Shown here piece by piece: positions 1 to 6,984 of a stretch of 27,882 bases of DNA (positions are counted from its first letter, which is position 1; each line of letters opens with the position of its first letter). The translations under genes and the position numbers were made by a program. Location: NCBI GenBank assembly GCA_036502625.1, contig DASXYG010000104.1:1-27882 (forward strand), given 5' to 3'. The DNA comes from DASXYG01 sp036502625. GTDB lineage: Bacteria; Actinomycetota; Actinomycetes; Streptosporangiales; Streptosporangiaceae. The notes under the pieces are model-generated. The model ran no database searches and was not told the origin of the DNA. It worked only from the letters and a program-made list of their open reading frames with translations.

Positions 1-630
1 GTAGGTCAGCCGCGGCCGGATCTCCGCGAAGTAGGCGTCCACCTCGGCCCGGCTCGACGGGATGTCGCCGGCGGCGCCGAGCAGCCGGGAGATCCGCGCG
101 TACTGGGCGTAGTACTCGTCGACGCGGGCGTCGCTCAGCGGTTTCGGGTGGTAGAGCCGGTGCGCCAGCATGATGCCGTACGCCTGGGTGACGCCCGTCC
201 AGATCATGTTGGCCGAGCCCACGTCGGTGTCGGCCACGGCCGAATACGGTCGTCCGTCGGGCATGTTTCCGTGCACTCGGGTGTGCATTTTCCGCACGAT
301 CGAGACCATCTTCTCCACCACGGGCATTCCGCCGTACGTCATGGCGTGGACGAACGAGACCGTGTGGCCGAGCCGTCGCGCCGGGTCGTCGCTGTACGCG
401 GAGTGCTGGTTGGTGCCGTGCATGATGGGCTCGTTGAGCCCGCCGACGATCAGCCCCGCAACGCCGCCGACCAGGCCGGACACGTCAGAGTGGGCGTACC
501 AGATGGGAGAGCCGGGGCCGAAGAGGCCGGGGTCGCCGGGCGGATCGGTGAACTGCACACCGGGCAGTTGCTCCTTCCACGTGGCCGACCAATAGGCCTT
601 CGCGATGGCCGCACGCGCGCTTCCCAGCAT
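1..630 (-). CDS. MpaB-family (DUF2236) oxygenase, 3'-truncated by window edge
   Basis: The minus-strand frame is open from an ATG at 630 to the window edge, giving 210 residues with no stop, so the C-terminus lies outside. The protein begins MLGSARAAIAKAYWSATW. It carries the family-like stretches PGLFGPGSPIWYAH, NEPIMHGTNQHSAYSDDP, RRLGHTVSFVHAMTYGG and MIWTGVTQAYGIMLAHRLY, which I recognise as the DUF2236/MpaB oxygenase family. Family members are heme-containing oxygenases (rubber oxygenase Lcp and mycophenolate-pathway MpaB are relatives); the substrate here is unknown. The start is fixed by a strong Shine-Dalgarno GGAGGTCACC directly before the ATG. The gene is divergent from a TetR regulator with a palindromic operator between them, so it is probably that regulator's target. 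Confidence 0.85.
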   Translation of the reverse strand, partial: MLGSARAAIAKAYWSATWKEQLPGVQFTDPPGDPGLFGPGSPIWYAHSDVSGLVGGVAGLIVGGLNEPIMHGTNQHSAYSDDPARRLGHTVSFVHAMTYGGMPVVEKMVSIVRKMHTRVHGNMPDGRPYSAVADTDVGSANMIWTGVTQAYGIMLAHRLYHPKPLSDARVDEYYAQYARISRLLGAAGDIPSSRAEVDAYFAEIRPRLTY

Positions 631-666
631 GGTGACCTCCAGAACGGGGGCTCGGTCCCGTATCCC

Positions 667-694
667 ACAATACGCCCCGTGAGACAAACATCAA
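667..694 (-). promoter_or_regulatory. Candidate promoter of the MpaB-family gene
   Basis: On the minus strand TTGATG (689-694) lies 16 nt upstream of TATTGT (667-672), a reasonable -35/-10 pair ending about 37 nt before the ATG at 630. An alternative pair, TTGTCT and GATACG with 17-nt spacing, overlaps it. Either promoter is covered by the inverted repeat at 679-706, as expected for repression. Confidence 0.4.
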
Positions 695-706
695 TACTTG
701 TCTCAC
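679..706. promoter_or_regulatory. Palindromic operator, probably bound by the adjacent TetR regulator
   Basis: A perfect 9-bp inverted repeat has arms GTGAGACAA (679-687) and TTGTCTCAC (698-706) separated by 10 nt. It sits in the 109-nt divergent region between the MpaB-family gene and the TetR gene. The size and position are typical of TetR operators. That the adjacent TetR binds it is inferred from position. Confidence 0.7.
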
Positions 707-727
707 ACGGTGGATGACCACCCCCGG

Positions 728-733
728 TAACCT
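728..733 (+). promoter_or_regulatory. Candidate -10 box of the TetR gene, possibly leaderless
   Basis: TAACCT matches TANNNT and ends 6 nt before the ATG at 740, which would put the transcription start at or next to the start codon. No Shine-Dalgarno is present, consistent with a leaderless mRNA. There is no clear -35 at standard spacing. Confidence 0.35.
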
Positions 734-739
734 CCGAGC

Positions 740-1333
740 ATGAACCGCGCTGGGCGCGCGACCACGGTGCGCGAACGCATCGTGCGGGCCGCCGAGGAAT
801 GCTTCGAGAGCCACGGCGTCGCGAAGACGACCGTGGAGACGATCGCGGCCGCCGCCGGCATGTCCAGGGCGACCGTCTACCGCCACTTCTCCGGCGGCAA
901 GGACGAGGTCATCCGCGAGGTCGTCGTCCGCGACGTCGGCGACTTCCTCGCCGAGGCGGAGAAGCGGCTCCGCGGCCGGGTGTCGGCCGGCGACGCGCTG
1001 GTCGACAGCATCATGGGCGCGGTCGCCTTCGTCCGCGGCCGCCCGCGGCTCGCGCTGCTGTTCGCCCCCGAGTTCGCCGGGCAGACCGGCAAGATCACCG
1101 GCGGCGACGCCGCGCTGGCCGAGCTGGTCACGGCGTACGTCCGCCCGTACTTCGACCAGGCGCAGGCCGCCGGGCAGATCCGCGCCGAGGTCGACGTGGC
1201 CGACGCCGTCGAGCTCGTGCTGCGCATCGTGTTCTCCCTGATCACCGTGCCGAGCCCGCAGCAGCGTACGGACACCGAGACCCGCAGGTTCGTACGCACG
1301 TGCGTGGTCTCCGCGTTGGTCACCACCCCGTAG
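740..1333 (+). CDS. TetR/AcrR-family transcriptional regulator
   Basis: The product is a 197-residue one-domain-plus-ligand-domain repressor. The N-terminus (about residues 9-60) is a classic TetR helix-turn-helix: RERIVRAAEECFESHG, then TTVETIAAAAGMSRATVYRHF, then KDEVIREVV. The remainder is helical, as in the family's ligand-binding and dimerisation domain, and the length is normal. The gene is divergent from the MpaB-family oxygenase with a perfect palindrome between them. The simplest reading is a local repressor that senses a ligand and controls the oxygenase and itself. The ligand cannot be told from sequence. No ribosome-binding site precedes the ATG, and a TANNNT box 6 nt upstream suggests leaderless translation. 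Confidence 0.93.
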   Translation: MNRAGRATTVRERIVRAAEECFESHGVAKTTVETIAAAAGMSRATVYRHFSGGKDEVIREVVVRDVGDFLAEAEKRLRGRVSAGDALVDSIMGAVAFVRGRPRLALLFAPEFAGQTGKITGGDAALAELVTAYVRPYFDQAQAAGQIRAEVDVADAVELVLRIVFSLITVPSPQQRTDTETRRFVRTCVVSALVTTP

Positions 1334-1385
1334 AGGTACGCGCGTACCCCTGCGTGGCCACCCGCCGGATGGCTCCCCGGGACGA

Positions 1386-1441
1386 CGCGCGCTCGGGTCG
1401 CGCGCCGCTTCGATGAGTCACGACACCGGGTTGACCCCGGT
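1386..1441 (+). terminator. Two short hairpins between TetR and methyltransferase genes
   Basis: CGCGCG (1386-1391) pairs with CGCGCG (1399-1404) across a 7-nt loop. ACCGGG (1425-1430) pairs with CCCGGT (1436-1441) across a 5-nt loop. Neither is followed by a T-run. They may terminate TetR transcription or sit in the leader of the next gene; otherwise the 110-nt gap shows nothing clear. Confidence 0.3.
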
Positions 1442-1443
1442 CC

Positions 1444-2211
1444 GTGACGAGCCTTGGGGGAGCAGTGGCCCGCAACCGCACGACCACCCGTCCGACCGTC
1501 CGCCCGGCCGACCGGGCGGCGGCCGTCGACCTGGACACCGCCACCGCGCTGTACCGGAAGTTCCGCGACCCGCTCGGCGAGGCGCGTACGGCACAGCGCG
1601 CGCTGCTCGCCGCCAATGACGGCATGAAGGCGCAGCTCGACGACGTCGAGGCGGAGCTGACGTACCTCTTCCTGCGCGACCGCGAACCCGGCACCGTCGT
1701 GGAGATCGGCGCGCTGCACGGCTGGTCGACGACCTGGATCCTGCGCGCGCTGCGCGACAACGGCGGCGGCCGGCTGCGGTCGTACGACCTGATCGACCGT
1801 GCGGGCGACAACGTGCCCGAGGACCTCGCCGCGGGCCGCTGGACGTTCCACCACGGCGACGTGCGCACCGGCCTCGCCGAGCTGCCCGACGACCTCGGCT
1901 ACCTCTTCATCGACGCCGCGCACACCGCCGGGTTCGCCCGGTGGTACATCGAGCGCGTCTTCCCGCGCGTACCGCCGGGCACCCCGGTCAGCGTGCACGA
2001 CGTGTTCCACGGGCGGCGGCCGAAGCCGTTCAGCGAGGGTTCGGTCATCGTGTCCTGGCTGGCCGACAACGGCGTGCCGTACTTCACCGCGTCGCCGGCG
2101 CGCGCGCCGGAGGACCACGCGCGCCTCGGCGAGGTCAAGCGCGACCTCGGGCTCGCCGCGCCGCTGCGGACGTCGCGGCACAACCCGATGCTGTACTTCC
2201 GCATGCCCTGA
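1444..2211 (+). CDS. Class I SAM-dependent methyltransferase (Methyltransf_24 type)
   Basis: The 255-residue product has a Rossmann methyltransferase core. VVEIGALHGWSTTWILRAL (about residues 80-98) is the SAM-binding glycine-rich motif I, LRSYDLID is the acidic end of strand 2, and YLFIDAAHTAGFARWYIE is the motif-IV-like segment seen in Methyltransf_24 proteins, followed by VSVHDVFHG. It resembles small-molecule or sugar O-methyltransferases of that clan; the substrate is unknown. The GTG at 1444 has no Shine-Dalgarno. An in-frame GTG at 1465 follows GGGGGAG, but only 2 nt away. The start is therefore uncertain by 7 residues. The gene is convergent with poxB, with only 17 nt between the stop codons. 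Confidence 0.85.
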   Translation: MTSLGGAVARNRTTTRPTVRPADRAAAVDLDTATALYRKFRDPLGEARTAQRALLAANDGMKAQLDDVEAELTYLFLRDREPGTVVEIGALHGWSTTWILRALRDNGGGRLRSYDLIDRAGDNVPEDLAAGRWTFHHGDVRTGLAELPDDLGYLFIDAAHTAGFARWYIERVFPRVPPGTPVSVHDVFHGRRPKPFSEGSVIVSWLADNGVPYFTASPARAPEDHARLGEVKRDLGLAAPLRTSRHNPMLYFRMP

Positions 2212-2228
2212 CGGCGCGGCGCGGGCGG

Positions 2229-3971
2229 CTACGGGCGCGGCAGGTTGCGCAGGTTCGCGCGCGCCATGCGGATCATCTTGCCGACCCCGCCGTCGAGGAC
2301 GAGCTTGCTCGTCGACACCGCGAAGCCGCCGACCTGCTGGCCGGTGATGTGCGGCGGGATCGACAGGGCGTCCGGGTCGGTGACGACGTCGACCAGCGCG
2401 GGCCCGTCGTGGTCCAGCGCCGCGCGGATCGCGTCGCGCACGCCGGCGGGGTCCTCCACCCGGATGCCCTTCACCCCGGCGGCGTTCGCGACCGCGGCGA
2501 AGTCGGGGTTGCGGTTGGCGGTGCCGTACGGCGGCAGGCCCGCGACCATCATCTCCAGCTCGACCATGCCGAGCGAGGAGTTGTCGAACAGCACCACCTT
2601 CACCGGCAGGCCGTACTGCGCGAGCGTCAGGAAGTCGCCCATCAGCATGGCGAACCCGCCGTCGCCGCTCAGCGAGACCACCTGGCGTCCGGGGTCGGTG
2701 AACTGCGCGCCGATCGCCTGCGGCAGCGCGTTCGCCATCGACCCGTGGGTGAACGAGCCGATGATGCGGCGGCGCCCGTTCGGCGTGAGGTAGCGCGCCG
2801 CCCACACGTTGCACATGCCGGTGTCCACGGTGAACACGGCGTCGTCGGCGGCCTCGTCGTCGAGGATGTCCGCGACGTACTCGGGGTGGATCGGGGTGTG
2901 CCGCTCCACCTTGCTGGTGTACGCGCCGACGACGTTCTCCAGCGCGTCGGCGTGCTTCTTCAGCATCCGGTCCAGGAACCGCCGGTCGGTCTTGGCCCGC
3001 ACCTGCGGGGTGAGCGTGCGCAGCGTCTCGCGGACGTCGCCCCACACGGCGAGGTCGAGCCGCGAGCGGCGGCCCAGGTGCTCGGCGCGCACGTCGACCT
3101 GCACGGTCGTCACGTCGCCCGGGAGGAACGCGTTGTACGGGAAGTCGGTGCCGAGCAGGATCAGCAGGTCGGCCTCGTGCATCGCCTCGTACGCCGCGCC
3201 GTAGCCGAGCAGCCCGGACATGCCGACGTCGTACGGGTTGTCGTACTGGATCCACTCCTTGCCGCGCAGCGCGTGCCCCACCGGCGCCTTCACCCGCTCG
3301 GCGAACGCCATGACCTCGTCGTGCGCCCCGGCCGTGCCGCTGCCGCAGAACAGCGTGATCTTCCGCGCGCCGTCGACCAGCGACGCGAGCTCCGCCAGCT
3401 CGGCGGCGCCAGGGCACGCCGCCGGACGCTCGGTGACCAGCGCGAACGCGCCCGCGTTCGCGGGGACGTCGGCCGCCGCGATGTCGCCGGGCAGCGCGAT
3501 GACCGAGACGCCCGGCTGGCCGACGGCGTGCTGGATCGCCGATTGCGCGACCCGCGGCATCTGCCCGGGGTTGGCGACCAGCTCGCAGTAGTGGCTGCAC
3601 TCGGTGAACAGCCGGTCGGGATGGGTCTCCTGGAAGTAGCCGGTGCCGATCTCGCTGCTGGGGATCTGCGCGGCGATGGCCAGCACGGGCGCCATGCTGC
3701 GGTGCGCGTCGTACAGGCCGTTGATCAGGTGCAGGTTGCCCGGCCCGCAGCTACCCGCGCAGACCGCCAGGCGCCCGGTGAGCTGCGCCTCCGCGCTGGC
3801 CGCGAACGCGGCCGACTCCTCGTGCCTGACGTGGATCCAGTCGATGCCGTCGGTGCGGCGGATCGCGTCGACGACCGGGTTGAGGCTGTCGCCGACGACG
3901 CCGTAGACGCGCTCCACTCCCGCGGCCACGAGTAGTCCGACGAGCTGTTCGGCGACCGTCTGCCGTGCCAT
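2229..3971 (-). CDS. poxB: Pyruvate dehydrogenase (quinone)-type ThDP-dependent enzyme, PoxB-like
   Basis: The 580-residue product has the three-domain architecture of ThDP/FAD enzymes such as E. coli PoxB (572 aa). The N-terminal PYR domain starts MARQTVAEQLVGLLVAAGVE and contains the catalytic Glu51 in VRHEESAA and the SCGPGN loop. The middle domain includes VGHALRGKEW and LLILLGTDFPYNAFLPGD. The C-terminal PP domain carries the ThDP/Mg motif GDGGFAMLMGDF (about residue 432) ending in VVLFDNSS. PoxB enzymes decarboxylate pyruvate to acetate and CO2 at the membrane and pass electrons to quinone. A related oxidase or a xenobiotic ThDP enzyme cannot be excluded. Shine-Dalgarno GGGGAGG lies 5 nt before the ATG. 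The gene is divergent from the small methyltransferase at 4076. Confidence 0.9.
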   Translation of the reverse strand: MARQTVAEQLVGLLVAAGVERVYGVVGDSLNPVVDAIRRTDGIDWIHVRHEESAAFAASAEAQLTGRLAVCAGSCGPGNLHLINGLYDAHRSMAPVLAIAAQIPSSEIGTGYFQETHPDRLFTECSHYCELVANPGQMPRVAQSAIQHAVGQPGVSVIALPGDIAAADVPANAGAFALVTERPAACPGAAELAELASLVDGARKITLFCGSGTAGAHDEVMAFAERVKAPVGHALRGKEWIQYDNPYDVGMSGLLGYGAAYEAMHEADLLILLGTDFPYNAFLPGDVTTVQVDVRAEHLGRRSRLDLAVWGDVRETLRTLTPQVRAKTDRRFLDRMLKKHADALENVVGAYTSKVERHTPIHPEYVADILDDEAADDAVFTVDTGMCNVWAARYLTPNGRRRIIGSFTHGSMANALPQAIGAQFTDPGRQVVSLSGDGGFAMLMGDFLTLAQYGLPVKVVLFDNSSLGMVELEMMVAGLPPYGTANRNPDFAAVANAAGVKGIRVEDPAGVRDAIRAALDHDGPALVDVVTDPDALSIPPHITGQQVGGFAVSTSKLVLDGGVGKMIRMARANLRNLPRP

Positions 3972-4063
3972 GCGGCCCTCCCCGGATGTCGGTTCCTCCC
4001 GTCACGCCGAGTTCCGCACCTGGCGCGCGGATAAACCAATGGCGGCGCGTGAGATCGTCCGCC

Positions 4064-4069
4064 GATACT
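4064..4069 (+). promoter_or_regulatory. Candidate -10 box giving a leaderless methyltransferase mRNA
   Basis: GATACT lies 6 nt upstream of the ATG at 4076, where transcription would start at or near the A of the start codon. No Shine-Dalgarno is present. No clear -35 is visible. Confidence 0.35.
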
Positions 4070-4075
4070 GGCGCC

Positions 4076-4774
4076 ATGCGATTCGCGGACTTCGACATGC
4101 GCGGCTACCGCACGGTTGACGTGCGTACGGGATACGGCCAGTGGGTGGCCAGCTACGAGGACACCGTCGAGGACGTGATGGATATCGCCCTCCTCGACGA
4201 CCTCACCGTGCCCCGGTGGGGCGGCCTCGGCCGGGTCGTCGACCTCGGCTGCGGCACCGGCCGTACGGGCGCGTGGCTGCGCGGCCGCGGCGTGACCGGC
4301 ATCGACGGCGTCGACCTCACCCCGGAGATGCTCGACGTCGCACGGAACCGCGGCGCGCACGACCGCCTGGTCGAGGCCGACGTCACGCGGACGGGCCTGG
4401 AGTCCGGGGCGTACGACCTGGCGATCTCGTCCCTGATCGACGAGCACCTCGCCGACCTGCGCCCGTTCTACGACGAGGCGTGGCGGCTGACGGCGCCGGG
4501 CGGCCTGTGCGTGGTGGTCGCCTACCACCCGCACTTCATCATGACCGCCGGCATGCCCACCCACTTCACCAGCGCCGACGGCGAGCACATCGCGATCACC
4601 ACGCACGTCCATCTCACCAGCGACCACGTGACGTCGGCGCTGGGCGCGGGCTGGGCGCTCGCCGAAATGCGCGAGGGCCTGATCGACGACGCGTGGCTCG
4701 CCGTGAAGCCGAAGTGGGAACGGTTCCGCAACCACCCCATCAGCGCCGCCTTCACCTGGCGCAAGCCCGCCTGA
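4076..4774 (+). CDS. Class I SAM-dependent methyltransferase
   Basis: The 232-residue product has a clear SAM-binding fold: VVDLGCGTGRTGAWLRGRGV (motif I), GVDLTPEMLDVARNRG (the acidic residue that binds the ribose), LVEADVTRTG (motif II) and YDLAISSLIDEHL (motif III), followed by LTAPGGLCVVVAYHPHF. It belongs to the broad Methyltransf_11/25 group, and no substrate can be assigned. I chose the ATG at 4076 because the conserved region begins soon after it and a -10-like GATACT sits immediately upstream. The frame is open to 3965, but the upstream peptide looks like non-coding sequence and would overlap poxB. Confidence 0.88.
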   Translation: MRFADFDMRGYRTVDVRTGYGQWVASYEDTVEDVMDIALLDDLTVPRWGGLGRVVDLGCGTGRTGAWLRGRGVTGIDGVDLTPEMLDVARNRGAHDRLVEADVTRTGLESGAYDLAISSLIDEHLADLRPFYDEAWRLTAPGGLCVVVAYHPHFIMTAGMPTHFTSADGEHIAITTHVHLTSDHVTSALGAGWALAEMREGLIDDAWLAVKPKWERFRNHPISAAFTWRKPA

Positions 4775-4837
4775 CCGCCGACACGCGGGGCGCCGTGACC
4801 GCCATCCCGGGCGCCGGCCACGGAGAATTGGTCCGTC

Positions 4838-6556
4838 ATGGAACTGACGATCATCGCCGTGGTCGGCGTCATCAGCATCGTCACGATCGCGGCGCTGTCC
4901 CGGCAGATCGGCGTGGCCGCGCCGCTGGTCCTCGTGGTCGTCGGGGTGGCGCTGTCGTTCCTGCCGGGGCTGCCGCCGCTGCGCATCCAGCCCGACTGGG
5001 TGCTGACCGGCGTGCTGCCGCCGCTGCTGTACGCCTCGGCCGTCCGCATGCCCGCGATCGACTTCCGGCGCGACTTCCGGTCGATCGCCGGGCTCGCGGT
5101 GCTGCTCGTGGCGGTGACGACGGTGTGCGCCGGGCCGTTCTTCACCTGGCTGCTGCCCGGTCTCGGCCTGGCGGCGGCGTTCGCCCTCGGCGCGGTCATC
5201 AGTCCGACCGACGCCGTCGCGGCCACCTCCGTGGGCCGCCGCCTCGGCCTGCCGACGCGGCTGCTGACGATCCTGGAGGGCGAGGGGCTGGTCAATGACG
5301 CGTCGTCGCTGGTCCTGCTGGGGTCGGCGGTCATGGCGTTCACGCACACCGTCCACGTCTGGCGGATCGGCGTGAACTTCCTGTACGCCGTGGTGCTGGC
5401 CATCGTGATCGGCATCGTGGTGGGGCAGGTCAGCGTACGGGTGCGCGGGCTGCTCGGCGACACGGTGCTGAACACGGCGATCTCGTTCGTGGTGCCGTTC
5501 CTGGCGTTCCTGCCCGCCGAGGAGATCGGCGCGTCCGGGGTGCTCGCGGTGGTGGTCACGGGCCTGGTCACCGGGCATCAGAGCCCGCGTTACCTGCGGG
5601 CGATCGACCGCATCGCGGAGCGGGTCAACTGGTCGACGGCCGCGTTCCTGCTGGAGAGCGCGATCTTCCTGCTGATGGGCTTCCAGTTGAAGCACCTGCT
5701 GGACGAGGCCGGTGGCGGTGCGGGGCGTGCCGTGTGGATCGGCCTGGCCGCGTCCGGGATGGTGATCGTGCTGCGGATGCTGTTCGTGGCGCCGCTGGTG
5801 TCGTCGCTGCGGATGGACGCCAAGCGCGCGGCGTCGATCCAGCCGAGGATCGACGACATCAGGTCGACGGTGACGTCGAGGTTCGACGGCAGGCGGCTGG
5901 ACCGCTACATGCGGCGGATCACCCAGAAGGAGGGTGACATCGCGTTCGCGCTGTCGGAGAGCTTCGGCTGGCGCGGTGGCGTGGTGCTGGCGTGGTCGGG
6001 GATGCGGGGCGCGGTCACGGTGGCGGCGGCGCAGTCGCTGCCGGTGGACACGCCGCTGCGGTCGGAGCTGATGCTGATCGCGTTCGTGGTGGCCGTCACG
6101 ACCCTTCTTCTTCAGGGTCTGACACTCCCGGGCGTCATCCGCGTCCTGAAGGTTCCCGGCGACGACGAGGCCGCCGACCGCGAGGAGTACCGCACTTTGG
6201 TGACGGATCTGGCCGCGAAGGCCCGTGACCTGCTGGACGACCCGGACCTGGCCCTCCCGGACGGTTCCCGCTACCTCCCGGTCGTGGTGTCCCGCGTAAC
6301 CGACGACACCCGCGCCCGCCGCCCCCAGAACCAAGAGCCCCAAGAAGAGCAGCAGCCGAACCAAGAGCCCGAACCGGACCAGGAACCCCGTACGGACCCA
6401 AGGGACCAATACATCAACCTGATGCTCCGAGTCCTGAGGGCAGAGCAGTCAGAACTCCTGGCCCTGAGAACCCAAGGCACCTACAACTCCCGCACCCTCA
6501 CAAAAGCCCAAGCGACCTTGGACACAGAACTAGCAAGGCTCCAACAACAGATGTAA
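4838..6556 (+). CDS. CPA1-family Na+/H+ antiporter (NhaP-like)
   Basis: The 572-residue membrane protein has about 12 hydrophobic segments in residues 1-430. SPTDAVAATSVGRRLGLP (from about residue 122) and EGEGLVNDASSLVLL with Asn153-Asp154 are the ion-binding signatures of CPA1 exchangers, and WSGMRGAVTVAAAQSLP is the late conserved motif. It should exchange cytoplasmic Na+ or K+ for H+. The tail is unusual. Residues about 496-524 are a low-complexity Gln/Glu/Pro segment, followed by a 48-residue helical end rich in Leu, Gln and Arg. From about 6320 the codons shift to forms rare elsewhere in the window (CAA, AGG, AGA, CTA, AAA). Shine-Dalgarno CGGAGAA lies upstream of the ATG. Confidence 0.92.
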   Translation: MELTIIAVVGVISIVTIAALSRQIGVAAPLVLVVVGVALSFLPGLPPLRIQPDWVLTGVLPPLLYASAVRMPAIDFRRDFRSIAGLAVLLVAVTTVCAGPFFTWLLPGLGLAAAFALGAVISPTDAVAATSVGRRLGLPTRLLTILEGEGLVNDASSLVLLGSAVMAFTHTVHVWRIGVNFLYAVVLAIVIGIVVGQVSVRVRGLLGDTVLNTAISFVVPFLAFLPAEEIGASGVLAVVVTGLVTGHQSPRYLRAIDRIAERVNWSTAAFLLESAIFLLMGFQLKHLLDEAGGGAGRAVWIGLAASGMVIVLRMLFVAPLVSSLRMDAKRAASIQPRIDDIRSTVTSRFDGRRLDRYMRRITQKEGDIAFALSESFGWRGGVVLAWSGMRGAVTVAAAQSLPVDTPLRSELMLIAFVVAVTTLLLQGLTLPGVIRVLKVPGDDEAADREEYRTLVTDLAAKARDLLDDPDLALPDGSRYLPVVVSRVTDDTRARRPQNQEPQEEQQPNQEPEPDQEPRTDPRDQYINLMLRVLRAEQSELLALRTQGTYNSRTLTKAQATLDTELARLQQQM

Positions 6557-6564
6557 CGAACAAC

Positions 6565-6667
6565 CATCGGAGCGAAGCGAACGGCTTACCGGGAACCCAT
6601 CCGAGCGAAGCGAAGGGCTTCCCGGGAACCCTCATCCGAGCGAAGCGAAGGGCCTACCGGGGGAACC
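6565..6667. repeat. Three degenerate 33-35 bp tandem repeats
   Basis: Units lie at 6565-6597, 6598-6630 and 6633-6667. Each begins CATC(C/G)GAGCGAAGCGAA and ends CCGGG(GG)AACC, and GAGCGAAGCGAA is invariant. The array begins 8 nt after the antiporter stop. It has no spacers and does not look like CRISPR. No gene is visible between 6557 and 6817. Confidence 0.85.
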
Positions 6668-6731
6668 GGGGAGGAGCCAGAGGGCAGAGCCGAAAGAGAA
6701 TCTCACACCCCCGGGCACCGAGCGCGGGGGT

Positions 6732-6752
6732 CCGGGGGGCTCGGCCCCCCGG
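6732..6752. terminator. Strong GC-rich hairpin terminator
   Basis: A perfect 9-bp stem, CCGGGGGGC (6732-6740) and GCCCCCCGG (6744-6752), closes a 3-nt loop. It is followed on the plus strand by GCAAAATG. It lies between the convergent antiporter and tRNA-Leu genes and could act on both. Confidence 0.65.
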
Positions 6753-6760
6753 GCAAAATG

Positions 6761-6818
6761 ACGAAAGTCCAGCGGGGAAGGCGCGAAGCACCGACCACAC
6801 TGGACCTGGGACTTTCGT
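6761..6818 (-). terminator. Inverted repeat at the 3' end of tRNA-Leu, possible tRNA terminator
   Basis: ACGAAAGTCC (6761-6770) is perfectly complementary to GGACTTTCGT (6809-6818), with 38 nt between. On the minus strand the distal arm is followed by CATTTTG, a short T-run. The proximal arm includes the last base of the mature tRNA, so folding it competes only with the trailer and discriminator. Confidence 0.45.
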
Positions 6819-6900
6819 GGGCGAGGAGGGATTTGAACCCTCACGTCCTTTCGGACACACGGACCTGAACCGTGCGCGTCTGCCGTTCCGCCACCCGCCC
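6818..6900 (-). tRNA. tRNA-Leu (anticodon CAG)
   Basis: The 83-nt minus-strand sequence folds as a class II tRNA. The acceptor stem GGGCGGG pairs with CTCGCCC (one G-T pair). The D-arm contains GGCGGAACGGCAGACGC, typical of tRNA-Leu. The anticodon stem CACGG/CCGTG encloses loop TTCAGGT with anticodon CAG. The long variable arm is GTCC-GAAA-GGAC, and the T-arm is GAGGG-TTCAAAT-CCCTC. The discriminator is A and CCA is not encoded. It reads the Leu codon CUG, the main Leu codon in this DNA. Confidence 0.97.
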
Positions 6901-6914
6901 TGGTGACGTGCAAG

Positions 6915-6920
6915 AGATTA
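6915..6920 (-). promoter_or_regulatory. -10 box of the tRNA-Leu promoter
   Basis: TAATCT on the minus strand fits TANNNT and ends 14 nt before the tRNA 5' end. No good -35 match is visible at 17-18 nt. Confidence 0.45.
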
Positions 6921-6951
6921 GCACGGGCCGCGCGGTGCACCGGACGCCGGA

Positions 6952-6957
6952 TACGAT
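6952..6957 (+). promoter_or_regulatory. Candidate -10 box of the fhaA-pbpA operon
   Basis: TACGAT fits TANNNT and lies 27 nt before the fhaA GTG, leaving room for the strong Shine-Dalgarno AAGGAGGT (6973-6980). The -35 is not recognisable. Confidence 0.4.
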
Positions 6958-6984
6958 CGTCCCACCGAGGGGAAGGAGGTATCC

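Noticed and set aside
877..3600. Very long minus-strand open frame across the TetR, methyltransferase and poxB region
   Set aside because: It is antisense or out of frame to well-supported genes, its peptide is Arg/Ala/Gly-rich with no motifs, and it is explained by the low stop frequency of GC-rich DNA.
3725..6409. Long minus-strand open frame opposite the methyltransferase and antiporter genes
   Set aside because: The peptide is His/Arg/Asp/Gln-rich low complexity, typical of the antisense of high-GC codons, while the plus strand encodes recognisable proteins.
2229..6556. Biosynthetic gene cluster formed by two methyltransferases, the ThDP enzyme and the antiporter
   Set aside because: The genes are on different strands with separate starts, and no scaffold-forming synthase or tailoring set is present.
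6565..6667. CRISPR array
   Set aside because: The three repeats are directly adjacent without unique spacers, they are degenerate, and no cas gene is present.
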